From contig CAZWGB010000050.1 of assembly GCA_964633465.1 (NCBI GenBank), forward strand, positions 1-9,723: a stretch of DNA of 9,723 bases, read 5' to 3'. Shown piece by piece: positions 1-7,899 of the stretch. Under the pieces are notes generated by a model. The model saw only the letters and a program-made list of their open reading frames with translations, did not search any database and was not told the DNA's origin. The number at the start of each line of letters is the position of its first letter. The first letter of the stretch is position 1. Made by a program: the position numbers and the translations under genes. Source of the stretch: DTSX01 sp964633465. GTDB lineage: Bacteria > Pseudomonadota > Gammaproteobacteria > Steroidobacterales > UBA11654.

Positions 1-1100
1 GCTTTTCTTAAGGCTGCAAGGGTGTCAGCGGTTTCCCCAGACTGTGAGATAGCGATAAATAAAGAGCCTTTTTGTTTTGCAATTGTGTTGTACCTGTACT
101 CACTTCCTATATCCACAGAAGTTGGTATGCGAGTGAAGTGCTCTATCCAAAGCTTGGCAATCAAGGCCGCATAATAGCTTGTCCCGCAAGCACATATTTG
201 GATGTGCTTTATCTCCCCCAAATCACTGGCGTTGCTCTTTTCGAACAACGCTCCTTTTATTGCTCCGGTAACATAATCCCCATAAGCCCTTCGGACCACC
301 TCAGGCTGCTCAAAAATTTCTTTTTCCATAAAGTGACGGTAGCCTTCTTTAGAAAAGTTGCTGGCCGTCATATTGGATGTTGTAATTTTTCGTTCTACCT
401 CATTTAGCTCTTGATTGAAAACAGAAAACTGGTCTGCTGTTATCAAAGCAACGTCACCATCTTTTAAAATAACAAAGCGGCTTGTGAGCGCAATCAACGC
501 ACCTGCATCAGAAGCAAAATAATTTTCGTCTAGCCCCAACCCTATAATTAATGGGCAACCATGTCTTGCGCCCACAATAATGTCTGGATTGCTGGCTTCT
601 ATTACCGTAATTGCGAAATCACCAACTAAATCATTGGTTGCACGAGCAACAGAGCCCATCAAATCATGGTCTTTTCTATACAAATGTATTAAATGAACAA
701 TAACCTCTGAGTCAGTTTTGCTTGAAAAAACATAGCCTTCAGCTGTGAGCTTTTCTCTAATGTCTGCGAAATTTTCAATGATGCCATTATGAACCAAAGC
801 GATTTCACTGTTTGAATAATCATCTCCTGAGACGTGAGGGTGTGCGTTCATTTCGCTGGGCTCACCATGGGTTGCCCAACGTGTGTGTGCAACCCCTATA
901 GGGCTCTTGAAATTTTTTTCTTTTTTTATTGTTTTATGAAGCTCAGCAACCTTACCTTGTTTTCTTATTCTTAAAATCTTGTTGTTCTCGGTTAGAGCGA
1001 TTCCCGCGGAATCATAGCCACGATACTCAAGCCTATTTAGGCCATCCAAGAGTATTGGTACGACGTTACGATTACTGGCAGCTGCTACTATCCCACACAT
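1..1100 (-). CDS. glmS: Glutamine-fructose-6-phosphate aminotransferase (isomerizing), N-terminal 366 residues, cut by window edge
   Basis: GlmS converts fructose-6-phosphate and glutamine to glucosamine-6-phosphate plus glutamate, the first committed step of UDP-GlcNAc synthesis in the cytoplasm. I translated all 366 visible codons with no stop or frameshift. The protein begins MCGIV, so after Met removal Cys2 is the N-terminal nucleophile of the class II glutaminase domain (about residues 2-230). Supporting motifs are RLEYRGYDSAG (23-33), HTRWATHG (72-79) and HNGIIEN (104-110). A linker containing YRHFMEKEI (254-262) leads into the first sugar-isomerase (SIS) domain, with CGTSYY (305-310) and SQSGETADT (352-360) binding the sugar phosphate. 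The family is about 610 residues, so roughly the C-terminal 40% lies outside the window. The ATG at 1100 is fixed by the MCGIV signature. It lies 9 bases after the glmU stop and has no recognisable Shine-Dalgarno sequence, suggesting translational coupling. Identification is very secure. Confidence 0.98.
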   Translation of the reverse strand, partial: MCGIVAAASNRNVVPILLDGLNRLEYRGYDSAGIALTENNKILRIRKQGKVAELHKTIKKEKNFKSPIGVAHTRWATHGEPSEMNAHPHVSGDDYSNSEIALVHNGIIENFADIREKLTAEGYVFSSKTDSEVIVHLIHLYRKDHDLMGSVARATNDLVGDFAITVIEASNPDIIVGARHGCPLIIGLGLDENYFASDAGALIALTSRFVILKDGDVALITADQFSVFNQELNEVERKITTSNMTASNFSKEGYRHFMEKEIFEQPEVVRRAYGDYVTGAIKGALFEKSNASDLGEIKHIQICACGTSYYAALIAKLWIEHFTRIPTSVDIGSEYRYNTIAKQKGSLFIAISQSGETADTLAALRK

Positions 1101-1109
1101 TATTTTGGT

Positions 1110-2486
1110 TTATGTTGTATTTTTTTTTGGCCTTTTCCAACCAGGTATTGTCTTCTGGTGGGCTCTTTCTAGGGTTAGTTTATCTTTAGGGGCTTGCTTT
1201 GTGATGGTTGAACCAGCGCCAATGGTTGCGCCTTTTTTGACTGCAATCGGTGCTACGAGCTCAACTCCTGAGCCTATAAACACGTTGTCTTCAATAATGG
1301 TTTGGTTTTTGTTTACCCCATCATAATTGCACGTGATTGTACCTGCGCCAACATTTACTTCGTTTCCAACCACAGCATCGCCAACATAGGATAAATGGTT
1401 CACTTTTGACTTCTGCCCTATCCGGCTTTTTTTAATCTCAACAAAATTCCCTGCCTTTGCAGAATCCATTAATTCTGTGCCTGGCCTTAGCCTTGCAAAA
1501 GGTCCTACTAAGCAATTATCACCAATGTTTGCGTGCTCGAGGCTGCAGTGTGAAAGTATTTTTGTATGCTTCCCTATCGTTGAGTTTGCTATTACTGAGT
1601 GAGGTCCAATACTTGCTCCTTCTGCAATGTTTACATCTCCCTCAAACACAACATTGACATCAATAAATACGTCTTTGCCACAAACAAGATCCCCCCTAAC
1701 GTCTATACGCATGGGATCCGCCAAAGTTACACCTTTTTGAAGTAGTTTTTCAGCTGCTTCTTTGCGCTTGATTTTCTCTGCTTCTGCTAATTGTTTTTTA
1801 TCGTTCACCCCAAAAATCTCCTCTGCCGCCTGGGGTTGGATTGAATCGACCAACACCCCATCATCTACAGCAAATTCTATCGTGTCAGTTAAATAATACT
1901 CTCCTTTTTTATTGTTCGCACTCAGCCTGTTAAGCCATTGGGTTATTCTGTTGGGTGGGAAAGCCATTATTCCTGAATTAATCTCGCTGATGGTTTCTTG
2001 TTTTATTGTGCATTCCTCGTCTTCTAGAATTGCAGTAATTTCATTATTAGCGTTTCTAATAATTCTTCCATAGCCTTTAGGGTCATCTATGTTGGCCGTT
2101 AAAAGCGTTAATGTATTGGTGGCTGCTGAGTTAATGAGTTTTAGGAGGGTTTTAGGGCGCACCAAAGGCACATCGCCTAATAAAACCAAAACGATATTGT
2201 CTTGATTGATTTTGGATAAAGAACACCTTAATGCGTGCCCAGTACCTAGAGGCTCTGCCTGCTGAACATAAACTAAGCCCTGATCTGGCTTGCCCAAAGC
2301 TTTAGCTATATGTTTCTCGGCATCAGGAGAGCAAACAATTATAGTTTGCACGCTGGAAATGGCATCAGCTGTGTCTTTAATGTGCTCAAGCATGGTTTTG
2401 CCTGCAAGAAACTGCATTGCTTTTGGAAGGCTAGAGCTCATCCTTGTGCCTTCTCCTGCCGCTAAAATTACTACTGAAGTTTCCAT
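1110..2486 (-). CDS. glmU: Bifunctional N-acetylglucosamine-1-phosphate uridyltransferase / glucosamine-1-phosphate acetyltransferase
   Basis: GlmU acetylates glucosamine-1-phosphate with acetyl-CoA and then couples it to UTP, giving UDP-GlcNAc for cell wall and LPS. At 458 residues it has normal family length. The N-terminal pyrophosphorylase domain (about 1-230) shows VVILAAGEGTRM (5-16), PLGTGHA (79-85), LLGDVPL (102-108, with the metal-binding Asp105) and GVND (226-229). The C-terminal left-handed beta-helix (about 250-458) has hexapeptide repeats and the acetyltransferase signatures RLRPG (332-336), NHLSYVGD (363-370, His364 matching the E. coli catalytic His363) and NYDG (387-390). I chose the ATG at 2486. 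A TTG seven codons upstream (2507) keeps the frame open, but it has no ribosome-binding site and gives a less typical N-terminus. The gene lies 87 bases after atpC and 9 bases before glmS, in the same frame as glmS. The C-terminal coding sequence contains a nine-A run. Confidence 0.98.
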   Translation of the reverse strand: METSVVILAAGEGTRMSSSLPKAMQFLAGKTMLEHIKDTADAISSVQTIIVCSPDAEKHIAKALGKPDQGLVYVQQAEPLGTGHALRCSLSKINQDNIVLVLLGDVPLVRPKTLLKLINSAATNTLTLLTANIDDPKGYGRIIRNANNEITAILEDEECTIKQETISEINSGIMAFPPNRITQWLNRLSANNKKGEYYLTDTIEFAVDDGVLVDSIQPQAAEEIFGVNDKKQLAEAEKIKRKEAAEKLLQKGVTLADPMRIDVRGDLVCGKDVFIDVNVVFEGDVNIAEGASIGPHSVIANSTIGKHTKILSHCSLEHANIGDNCLVGPFARLRPGTELMDSAKAGNFVEIKKSRIGQKSKVNHLSYVGDAVVGNEVNVGAGTITCNYDGVNKNQTIIEDNVFIGSGVELVAPIAVKKGATIGAGSTITKQAPKDKLTLERAHQKTIPGWKRPKKNTT

Positions 2487-2573
2487 TTCAACACCAAACA
2501 AGCCCAAAGATAGATTAGTTTACAGAGAAGCTTTGGAAAATGCCTAGTTTTGGGAGCAAAATATTGATGGGCG
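2487..2573. other. Intergenic gap atpC-glmU, no terminator seen
   Basis: These 87 bases are the longest non-coding stretch in the window. Read on the minus strand, they hold no GC-rich hairpin followed by a T run, so I see no intrinsic terminator closing the atp operon. The only inverted repeat is a 6-bp stem (CCAAAG/CTTTGG, plus-strand 2504-2509 and 2531-2536) with a loop of about 21 bases, too weak to call. Candidate -10 boxes such as TAAACT have no acceptable -35 box, so a glmU promoter is possible but not supported. A weak GGTG lies five bases before the glmU ATG. Confidence 0.6.
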
Positions 2574-2990
2574 TTATTTTTTGCCTTTGAGTTTTTTTAC
2601 TGCATTGTATCTAGCAGCAGCTTCCACTAAAGCTGCCTGGGCTTGCTCGAGCTCCTCTTTTTGGGTTGCTCCTTTAAGGGCTTCTTCTGCTTTATTTTTT
2701 GCTTCAGAAATTGCCTCTTCATCTAATTCAGCAGCGTGGAGTGCCGAGTCTGCAAGCACTGTAATTAAATGCGGTTGGACTTCTAAAATTCCACCTGTAA
2801 CGTAAAAAAACTCTTTGTCTCCTTCGGGTTTAAATACTTCTATATCGCCTGGTCTAAGGCTTGTTAATAGCGGCGTATGTCTTGGTGCAATACCCAGGTC
2901 TCCTGCTTTTCCTGGAGCAACAACCATTGTTGCCTCGCCTGAGAAAAGAGCTCTTTCTGCACTAACTATTTCAACTTGAATGGTGTTCAT
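2574..2990 (-). CDS. atpC: F1Fo ATP synthase epsilon subunit
   Basis: Epsilon is part of the F1 central stalk. It contacts gamma and the c ring and can inhibit ATP hydrolysis through its C-terminal helices. The 138-residue length is normal for proteobacteria. The N-terminal beta-sandwich (about 1-85) includes the conserved segment GDLGIAPRHTPLLTSLRPG (30-48) and the GGILEVQP stretch (66-73). Residues 88-138 are Ala/Glu/Lys-rich and fit the two-helix hairpin, ending in a Lys-rich tail. The ATG at 2990 lies 13 bases after the atpD stop with no clear Shine-Dalgarno sequence, in keeping with one copy per complex and probable coupling to atpD translation. It is the last gene of the atp cluster, with glmU following after 87 bases. 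Identification is secure from sequence and position. Confidence 0.97.
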   Translation of the reverse strand: MNTIQVEIVSAERALFSGEATMVVAPGKAGDLGIAPRHTPLLTSLRPGDIEVFKPEGDKEFFYVTGGILEVQPHLITVLADSALHAAELDEEAISEAKNKAEEALKGATQKEELEQAQAALVEAAARYNAVKKLKGKK

Positions 2991-3003
2991 ATTCGGTCAG
3001 TTT

Positions 3004-4380
3004 TTACATTGTTTTTGCTTTCTCAACGGCTTCATCTATTTTGCCAACCATATAAAATGCTTGCTCTGGAAGGTCATCATACTCACCTGCAACAATGTCT
3101 TGAAAAGCTTTAATTGTGTCTTTCAGTGCGACATATTGGCCTGGCGCTCCAGTAAAAACTTCAGCGACAAAAAATGGTTGCGACAAATAGCGTTGAATTT
3201 TTCTTGCTCTTTGAACAGTTAGCTTGTCTTCTTCTGACAGCTCATCCATTCCCAAAATAGCAATAATATCCTGCAGTTCTTTGTAGCGCTGCAAAACTTG
3301 TTGTACGGCACGCGCTGTTTCGTAGTGCTCTTGGCCAACAATCAGAGGGTCTAACTGCCTGCTGGTTGAGTCCAAGGGGTCGACAGCCGGATATATTCCA
3401 AGCTCTGCAATTGATCGAGACAAAACAACGGTTGCATCCAAGTGAGCAAATGTCGTAGCTGGTGATGGATCGGTTAGATCGTCAGCAGGGACGTAAACAG
3501 CCTGAATAGAAGTTATTGATCCTGTTTTTGTTGATGTAATTCTTTCCTGCAAAATACCCATCTCTTCTGCCAGTGTAGGCTGATAGCCAACAGCGGAAGG
3601 CATTCTGCCCAGTAGGGCCGAAACCTCTACCCCTGCCAACGTATATCGATAGATGTTATCAATAAACATCAACACATCGCGACCTTCATCACGAAAACTT
3701 TCAGCTATGGTGAGTCCTGTTAGCCCGACGCGTAGCCTATTGCCTGGTGGTTCGTTCATTTGCCCATAAACGAGAGCTACCTTGTCCAACACATTGGATT
3801 CCTTCATTTCATGATAAAAATCATTTCCCTCTCTAGTTCTTTCACCAACGCCGGCAAACACAGAATAACCAGAGTGTTCATGGGCGATGTTGCGGATTAA
3901 CTCCATAACGATCACGGTCTTGCCGACACCTGCTCCACCAAACAAACCTGCTTTTCCTCCTTTAGCAAAAGGACAGAGCAAATCAATAACTTTGACTCCT
4001 GTTTCTAGAAGCTCTGAGCTGCTAGCTTGTTCTTCAAAAGTCGGTGCTTTTGCATGAATTGGCTTGGTTTCAGAGGCGCCAATAGGTCCAGCCTCATCGA
4101 TTGGGTTACCCAACACATCTAAAACTCTACCAAGGGTTTTTTCCCCAACAGGAACAGTGATTGGTGCTCCAGTGTTTTCTACTGCCAAACCTCTTTTTAG
4201 CCCTTCGCTAGAACCCATTGCAATAGCTCGCACAACACCATCACCCAGTTGTTGTTGCACCTCAAAAACTAATTCCCCGTCTTTTAGGGTTAATGCATCG
4301 TACACGCTGGGGATGCTTTCTCTTGGAAACTCTACATCCACCACCGCGCCAATTACCTGGACTACATTTCCAGTACTCAT
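3004..4380 (-). CDS. atpD: F1Fo ATP synthase beta subunit (catalytic)
   Basis: Beta carries the three catalytic nucleotide sites of the F1 head on the cytoplasmic side of the inner membrane. The 458-residue protein has the N-terminal beta-barrel (about 1-75), the nucleotide-binding domain and the C-terminal helical domain. The P-loop is GGAGVGKT (148-155, Lys154). The catalytic glutamate region is GERTREGND (179-187, Glu180, Arg181). The Walker B region is FIDNIYRYT (239-247, Asp241), and the DELSEED torque motif is at 379-385. The DNIYR form and the high similarity to E. coli throughout support a gammaproteobacterial source. The ATG at 4380 gives the standard N-terminus MSTGNVVQVIGAVVDV and is preceded by a GAGGA ribosome-binding site. 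It starts 20 bases after the atpG stop and ends 13 bases before atpC. No anomaly seen. Confidence 0.99.
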   Translation of the reverse strand: MSTGNVVQVIGAVVDVEFPRESIPSVYDALTLKDGELVFEVQQQLGDGVVRAIAMGSSEGLKRGLAVENTGAPITVPVGEKTLGRVLDVLGNPIDEAGPIGASETKPIHAKAPTFEEQASSSELLETGVKVIDLLCPFAKGGKAGLFGGAGVGKTVIVMELIRNIAHEHSGYSVFAGVGERTREGNDFYHEMKESNVLDKVALVYGQMNEPPGNRLRVGLTGLTIAESFRDEGRDVLMFIDNIYRYTLAGVEVSALLGRMPSAVGYQPTLAEEMGILQERITSTKTGSITSIQAVYVPADDLTDPSPATTFAHLDATVVLSRSIAELGIYPAVDPLDSTSRQLDPLIVGQEHYETARAVQQVLQRYKELQDIIAILGMDELSEEDKLTVQRARKIQRYLSQPFFVAEVFTGAPGQYVALKDTIKAFQDIVAGEYDDLPEQAFYMVGKIDEAVEKAKTM

Positions 4381-4387
4381 ATTGCTT

Positions 4388-4392
4388 TCCTC
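4388..4392 (-). promoter_or_regulatory. Ribosome-binding site of atpD
   Basis: On the minus strand GAGGA lies 7 bases before the atpD ATG at 4380, in the 20-base gap after atpG. It is a clear match to the anti-Shine-Dalgarno sequence and fixes the atpD start. The adjacent single-copy genes atpG and atpC lack a comparable site. Confidence 0.8.
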
Positions 4393-4400
4393 ATATTTAC

Positions 4401-5261
4401 TTAAACAGCAGCAGCGCCGCCTACAATTTCCGAAATCTCCTGTGTAATCGCAGCTTGTCTTGCTTTGTTGTAATCAAGCTCCAATTGTTCAATTATCTTT
4501 CCAGCATTGTCGGTGGCGCTTTTCATAGCGACCATTTTTGCTGCCATTTCACACGCAACATTTTCAACAACTGCTCGGTATACTTGTGACTCTATGTATC
4601 TGGTCAAAACCTGGTCAAGCAATTCTCTTGAGTCAGGCTCGTAAATATAGTCCCAATGTGTTGGCAGGTTTTCTTTGTCTATTGCCTCAACTGGGAGTAG
4701 TGTTTTTATTTCTGGCTTTTGTGACATCGTGTTAACAAAGCTGTTGTGCACCAAAAAAAGCCTGTCTATTTTTTGGCTGCTGTATTCGTCTAACATAATG
4801 CTTATTGCTCCAACCAAATCTTCAACGTTTGGGTTTTCCCCTAACTGGCTTGTTGCGCCAACAATATTGATGTTTACTGAGCGGAAGAACTGGATGCCCT
4901 TTGCCCCAACCAGACAAAGTTTGGTTTCAACTTTTTGGTCTCGCCATTGTTTCAGTTCTGCCAAAAGAGTCCTAAACATATTTACATTTAGCCCTCCACA
5001 CAAACCTCGATCTGTGCTTACGACTATATACCCAACCTTTGTCGCTTTTCGTTCGGTTAAAAATGGGTGTTTATAGTCGGGGTTTGCTTTAAACAAATGG
5101 CCAATAACGTTTATAATTTTATCTGCATAAGGGAGTGCCGACTGCATTGTCTTTTGGGTGCGCCTCATTTTGCTTGCAGCAACCATTTCCATTGCTTTGG
5201 TAATTTTTTGGGTGTTTTTAACACTGCCTATTTTTGTCCGAATTTCTTTCTCGTTTGCCAT
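4401..5261 (-). CDS. atpG: F1Fo ATP synthase gamma subunit
   Basis: Gamma is the rotor shaft inside the alpha3beta3 head and couples c-ring rotation to catalysis. The 286-residue length is normal. The N-terminal helix holds the conserved KITKAMEMVAASKMRR (19-34), and the central Rossmann-like domain holds STDRGLCGGLN (82-92). The C-terminal helix, which pairs with the N-terminal one as a coiled coil, carries the family signature around MKSATDNAG and YNKARQAAITQEISEIVGGA near the end. The ATG at 5261 gives the expected MANEKEIRTKI start. It lies 12 bases after the atpA stop with only a weak AGAAG as a ribosome-binding site, so coupling to atpA translation is likely. No cysteine-loop insertion of the chloroplast type is present. 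Identification is secure. Confidence 0.98.
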   Translation of the reverse strand: MANEKEIRTKIGSVKNTQKITKAMEMVAASKMRRTQKTMQSALPYADKIINVIGHLFKANPDYKHPFLTERKATKVGYIVVSTDRGLCGGLNVNMFRTLLAELKQWRDQKVETKLCLVGAKGIQFFRSVNINIVGATSQLGENPNVEDLVGAISIMLDEYSSQKIDRLFLVHNSFVNTMSQKPEIKTLLPVEAIDKENLPTHWDYIYEPDSRELLDQVLTRYIESQVYRAVVENVACEMAAKMVAMKSATDNAGKIIEQLELDYNKARQAAITQEISEIVGGAAAV

Positions 5262-5273
5262 CTACTGCTTCTT

Positions 5274-6815
5274 TTAATATGTTCCTGTTTCTTTAAATTC
5301 TTCCACCGCTTTTTTAAGCCCTGCCTCTATTTTCTCGCTGTAATCCCCTGAGGTGTTTATGTTATCTATCAGCTTTTGGTGGTTGTCTCTGAAGCTTGCA
5401 AGTAAGCCTGCTTCAAAATCAACCACTTTTTCAGCATCTACATCGTCAAGATAACCTTCGTTGGCGGCGTAGAGAGAGACAGCCATTTCTGCAATCGATA
5501 GGGGCGAGTATTGTTTTTGTTTCATGAGCTCAGTTACTCTTTGACCCCTTTCAAGTTGTTTGCGAGTTGTTTCATCCAAATCAGAAGCAAACTGAGCAAA
5601 AGCAGCTAGTTCTCGGTATTGAGCTAGTGCCAACCGAACGCCTCCACCTAGTTTTTTGATGATCTTGGTTTGAGCTGCGCCTCCCACCCTTGAAACAGAA
5701 AGTCCAGCGTTTATTGCGGGCCTAATGCCTGCATTAAACAAGTCGCTTTCAAGATAAATTTGACCATCGGTAATTGAAATTACGTTTGTTGGCACAAACG
5801 CAGAAACATCGCCAGCCTGGGTTTCAATAATTGGCAACGCTGTTAATGATCCGGTTTTGCCTTTGACTTTGCCTTTGGTGTTTTTTTCAACATACTCGGC
5901 GTTTACTCTTGCTGCCCTTTCTAGCAGTCGGGAATGAAGATAAAAAACATCTCCGGGATATGCTTCTCTTCCAGGGGGTCTTCTCAACAACAAAGACACT
6001 TGTCTGTATGCCCATGCTTGTTTGGTAAGATCGTCGTAGATAATAAGCGCATCTTCGCCTTGGTCTCTAAAATACTCCCCCATAGCACAACCGGAATATG
6101 GTGCGATATACTGCATTGCTGCTGAGTCTGCGGCAGCGGCGGCAACAACAATTGTGTGCTCCATTGCCTCATGCTCTTCGAGCTTTCTAACTACCCCGGC
6201 AATGGAAGAGTTTTTTTGTCCCACAGCGACATAAATACACTTAACCCCTGTTCCTTTTTGGTTGATAATCGTATCCACGGCAACTGCTGTTTTTCCTGTT
6301 TGGCGATCTCCGATAATTAACTCCCTTTGCCCTCTACCAACAGGAACCATGGAATCAATGGATTTTAGCCCAGTTTGCACAGGCTGGCTCACCGATTGTC
6401 GAGCAATAACCCCCGGAGCAACCTTTTCAATTGGCGCAGTTTTTGTGTCCTCTATTGGTCCTTTGCCATCCAAGGGCTCGCCCAATGAGTTAACCACTCT
6501 CCCTAACAGAACATCTCCCACTGGGACTTCAAGGATTCGGTTGGTTGTTTTAACTATTGCTCCTTCAGAAATATGCGTGTAGTCGCCTAGGACAACAGCG
6601 CCTACTGAGTCTTGTTCTAAATTAAGCGCCAATCCAAATGTTTCGCCCGGAAACTCAATCATTTCACCGTATTGAACATCGCTCAACCCATGAATTCTTG
6701 TAATTCCATCGGTTACGGAAACCACCGTGCCAACATCAGATGCTTGGGCTTCTCCTTCAAAGTTTTCAATTTTCTTCTTGATTAATTCGCTTATTTCCGA
6801 GGCTTTAATCGTCAT
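5274..6815 (-). CDS. atpA: F1Fo ATP synthase alpha subunit
   Basis: Alpha alternates with beta in the F1 hexamer, holds the non-catalytic nucleotide sites and supplies the arginine finger to the catalytic sites. At 513 residues it equals the E. coli protein in length. The N-terminal segment that binds delta, MTIKASEISELIKKKIE, is present, followed by the beta-barrel, the P-loop GDRQTGKT (169-176, Lys175) and the arginine finger in SVSRVGGA (373-380, Arg376), both at E. coli numbering. The C-terminal helical domain contains QYRELAAFAQFASDLD (399-414). The ATG at 6815 follows an AAGGA ribosome-binding site and lies 12 bases after the atpH stop. The gene ends 12 bases before atpG. No missing key residue seen. 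Confidence 0.99.
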   Translation of the reverse strand: MTIKASEISELIKKKIENFEGEAQASDVGTVVSVTDGITRIHGLSDVQYGEMIEFPGETFGLALNLEQDSVGAVVLGDYTHISEGAIVKTTNRILEVPVGDVLLGRVVNSLGEPLDGKGPIEDTKTAPIEKVAPGVIARQSVSQPVQTGLKSIDSMVPVGRGQRELIIGDRQTGKTAVAVDTIINQKGTGVKCIYVAVGQKNSSIAGVVRKLEEHEAMEHTIVVAAAAADSAAMQYIAPYSGCAMGEYFRDQGEDALIIYDDLTKQAWAYRQVSLLLRRPPGREAYPGDVFYLHSRLLERAARVNAEYVEKNTKGKVKGKTGSLTALPIIETQAGDVSAFVPTNVISITDGQIYLESDLFNAGIRPAINAGLSVSRVGGAAQTKIIKKLGGGVRLALAQYRELAAFAQFASDLDETTRKQLERGQRVTELMKQKQYSPLSIAEMAVSLYAANEGYLDDVDAEKVVDFEAGLLASFRDNHQKLIDNINTSGDYSEKIEAGLKKAVEEFKETGTY

Positions 6816-6820
6816 TGTTT

Positions 6821-6825
6821 TCCTT
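6821..6825 (-). promoter_or_regulatory. Ribosome-binding site of atpA
   Basis: AAGGA on the minus strand sits 5 bases before the atpA ATG at 6815, within the 12-base gap after atpH. It is a good, closely spaced Shine-Dalgarno match for a subunit needed in three copies per complex. Confidence 0.75.
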
Positions 6826-6827
6826 TT

Positions 6828-7382
6828 TTAGTTAATTAAAAATCTGTTCAGGCTTTGCAGTTGTGTGCTGACTGCGCCATCAACCATATGGTCACCTGTT
6901 TGAATGACCGCTCCACCAATCAGTGACTTATCAATTATCACTTTCAATTCAACTTTGTTTCCTAGTTTTTTCTCAAGCGTATGGGTTATTTTTTTGAGCT
7001 CTTTCTCGTCAGTTTGAATCGCTGTGGTTAATGTAACCTCGGTTGTTTTTTCCGACTCTCTTTTTTTCTGGTTATATTGCTTATGCAGCTCATTCATAAT
7101 ATTAAGACGGCTGTTTCCCGATAGTATTTGGATTAAACCCAAAAACTGTTTTCGATTTGAATGATGGGTCTCAACCCCAAGGTTGACGCCGTCATAAAAG
7201 ACTTCTGCAACCTTTTTCTTGTTCTGTCCAGGGGCTTTTATCAATGCCTTGATCTCATTGTTGTTCAACAATTCAGAGCATCCTTTTAGAAACTCTGACC
7301 ATTCCGTCAAAGTTCCTGAAGATGCTGCCAGTTCAAAAACAGCTTTTGCATAAGGCCTGGCAATTGTTCTTAGTTCGTCCAT
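6828..7382 (-). CDS. atpH: F1Fo ATP synthase delta subunit
   Basis: Delta (the OSCP equivalent) sits on top of F1 and ties it to the peripheral stalk formed by the b subunits. The 184-residue product fits the family. The N-terminal six-helix domain begins with the conserved IARPYAKAVFELA, and the C-terminal part carries the family signature around KVIIDKSLIGGAVIQTGDHMVDGAV. The middle of the protein is Lys/Asn-rich. I chose the ATG at 7382, which aligns with the E. coli start just before ARPYAKA. A TTG at 7403 would add seven residues overlapping atpF and is less likely. The ATG comes one base after the atpF TGA stop (TGACATG), so ribosomes finishing atpF probably re-initiate here, as no strong ribosome-binding site is visible. 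Confidence 0.96.
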   Translation of the reverse strand: MDELRTIARPYAKAVFELAASSGTLTEWSEFLKGCSELLNNNEIKALIKAPGQNKKKVAEVFYDGVNLGVETHHSNRKQFLGLIQILSGNSRLNIMNELHKQYNQKKRESEKTTEVTLTTAIQTDEKELKKITHTLEKKLGNKVELKVIIDKSLIGGAVIQTGDHMVDGAVSTQLQSLNRFLIN

Positions 7383-7383
7383 G

Positions 7384-7857
7384 TCATTTAATTTTCTTAG
7401 CAAGCCCTTTTAGCAAGGCTTCATGGTCTGAGGTTTTGATTTCTCTGGTTAAAATTTTCTCTGCGCCCGCAACTGCAATGCTGGCTACCTCTGCCCTAAG
7501 GCCCTCTTTAAGTTTTGCCGCTTCTTGGTTGGCCTCATCTTGTGCAGTGTCCATAATTCTTACTCGTTGTTTTTCTCCGTCTGTTTTTGCCTCCTCTACA
7601 ATTGATGAGGCGCGACTGTTTGCTTGGTCAAGAATAGTTGATGCTTGTTTTCTTGCTTTTTTTACCAAAACAGATGCCTCTGACTCGGCATCAATCAATT
7701 TCTTTTGGCCTTGCTCTGCTGCTGCCAAGCCCTCTGATATTGTTTTGTTACGCTCTTCTATTGCCTGCATGATCATCGGCCAAATAAACTTCATGCTGAA
7801 CCAAACAACTGTCATAAAAACAATCATTTGTATTACAAGCGTGACATTAATATTCAT
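7384..7857 (-). CDS. atpF: F1Fo ATP synthase b subunit
   Basis: Subunit b forms the dimeric peripheral stalk that holds F1 stationary relative to the membrane sector. The 157-residue protein has a single N-terminal membrane helix (about residues 5-25, MNINVTLVIQMIVFMTVVWF onwards) followed by the conserved WPMIMQAIEERNK segment. A long, charged, Ala-rich helix then continues almost to the C-terminus, where VAGAEKILTREI matches the delta-binding end of E. coli b. Only one b-type gene is present, so the stalk should be a homodimer rather than a b/b' pair. The ATG at 7857 has a strong GGAGG ribosome-binding site. The gene lies 42 bases after atpE and one base before atpH. Identification is secure. 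Confidence 0.97.
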   Translation of the reverse strand: MNINVTLVIQMIVFMTVVWFSMKFIWPMIMQAIEERNKTISEGLAAAEQGQKKLIDAESEASVLVKKARKQASTILDQANSRASSIVEEAKTDGEKQRVRIMDTAQDEANQEAAKLKEGLRAEVASIAVAGAEKILTREIKTSDHEALLKGLAKKIK

Positions 7858-7864
7858 TTTTTAG

Positions 7865-7869
7865 CCTCC
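7865..7869 (-). promoter_or_regulatory. Strong ribosome-binding site of atpF
   Basis: GGAGG on the minus strand lies 7 bases before the atpF ATG at 7857, in the 42-base gap after atpE. It is one of the two best Shine-Dalgarno matches in the window and fixes the start. Confidence 0.85.
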
Positions 7870-7899
7870 AAATCAATGGCTTTTTTCTGCCTGTTAGGA

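Noticed and set aside
109..117. ATATCCACA, one mismatch from a DnaA box
   Set aside because: It is a single copy inside the glmS coding sequence with no cluster or AT-rich unwinding element. The origin may be near this locus but is not in the window.
1325..1340. CACGTG core resembling a ParB parS site
   Set aside because: Flanking bases do not match the parS palindrome, and the sequence encodes the conserved TCNYDG part of GlmU.
2504..2536. Inverted repeat CCAAAG/CTTTGG in the atpC-glmU gap as a terminator or RNA hairpin
   Set aside because: The stem is only 6 bp with a loop of about 21 bases and no following T run on the transcribed strand.
7383..7403. AtpH starting at a TTG at 7403
   Set aside because: It overlaps the end of atpF and adds seven residues not typical of the family. 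The ATG at 7382 aligns with the E. coli start.
7322..7864. A 180-codon open frame on the plus strand opposite atpF and atpH
   Set aside because: It lies entirely antisense to two well-supported ATP synthase genes, its product is low-complexity Ala/Ser-rich and resembles a reverse reading of a coiled-coil gene, and no ribosome-binding site supports it.
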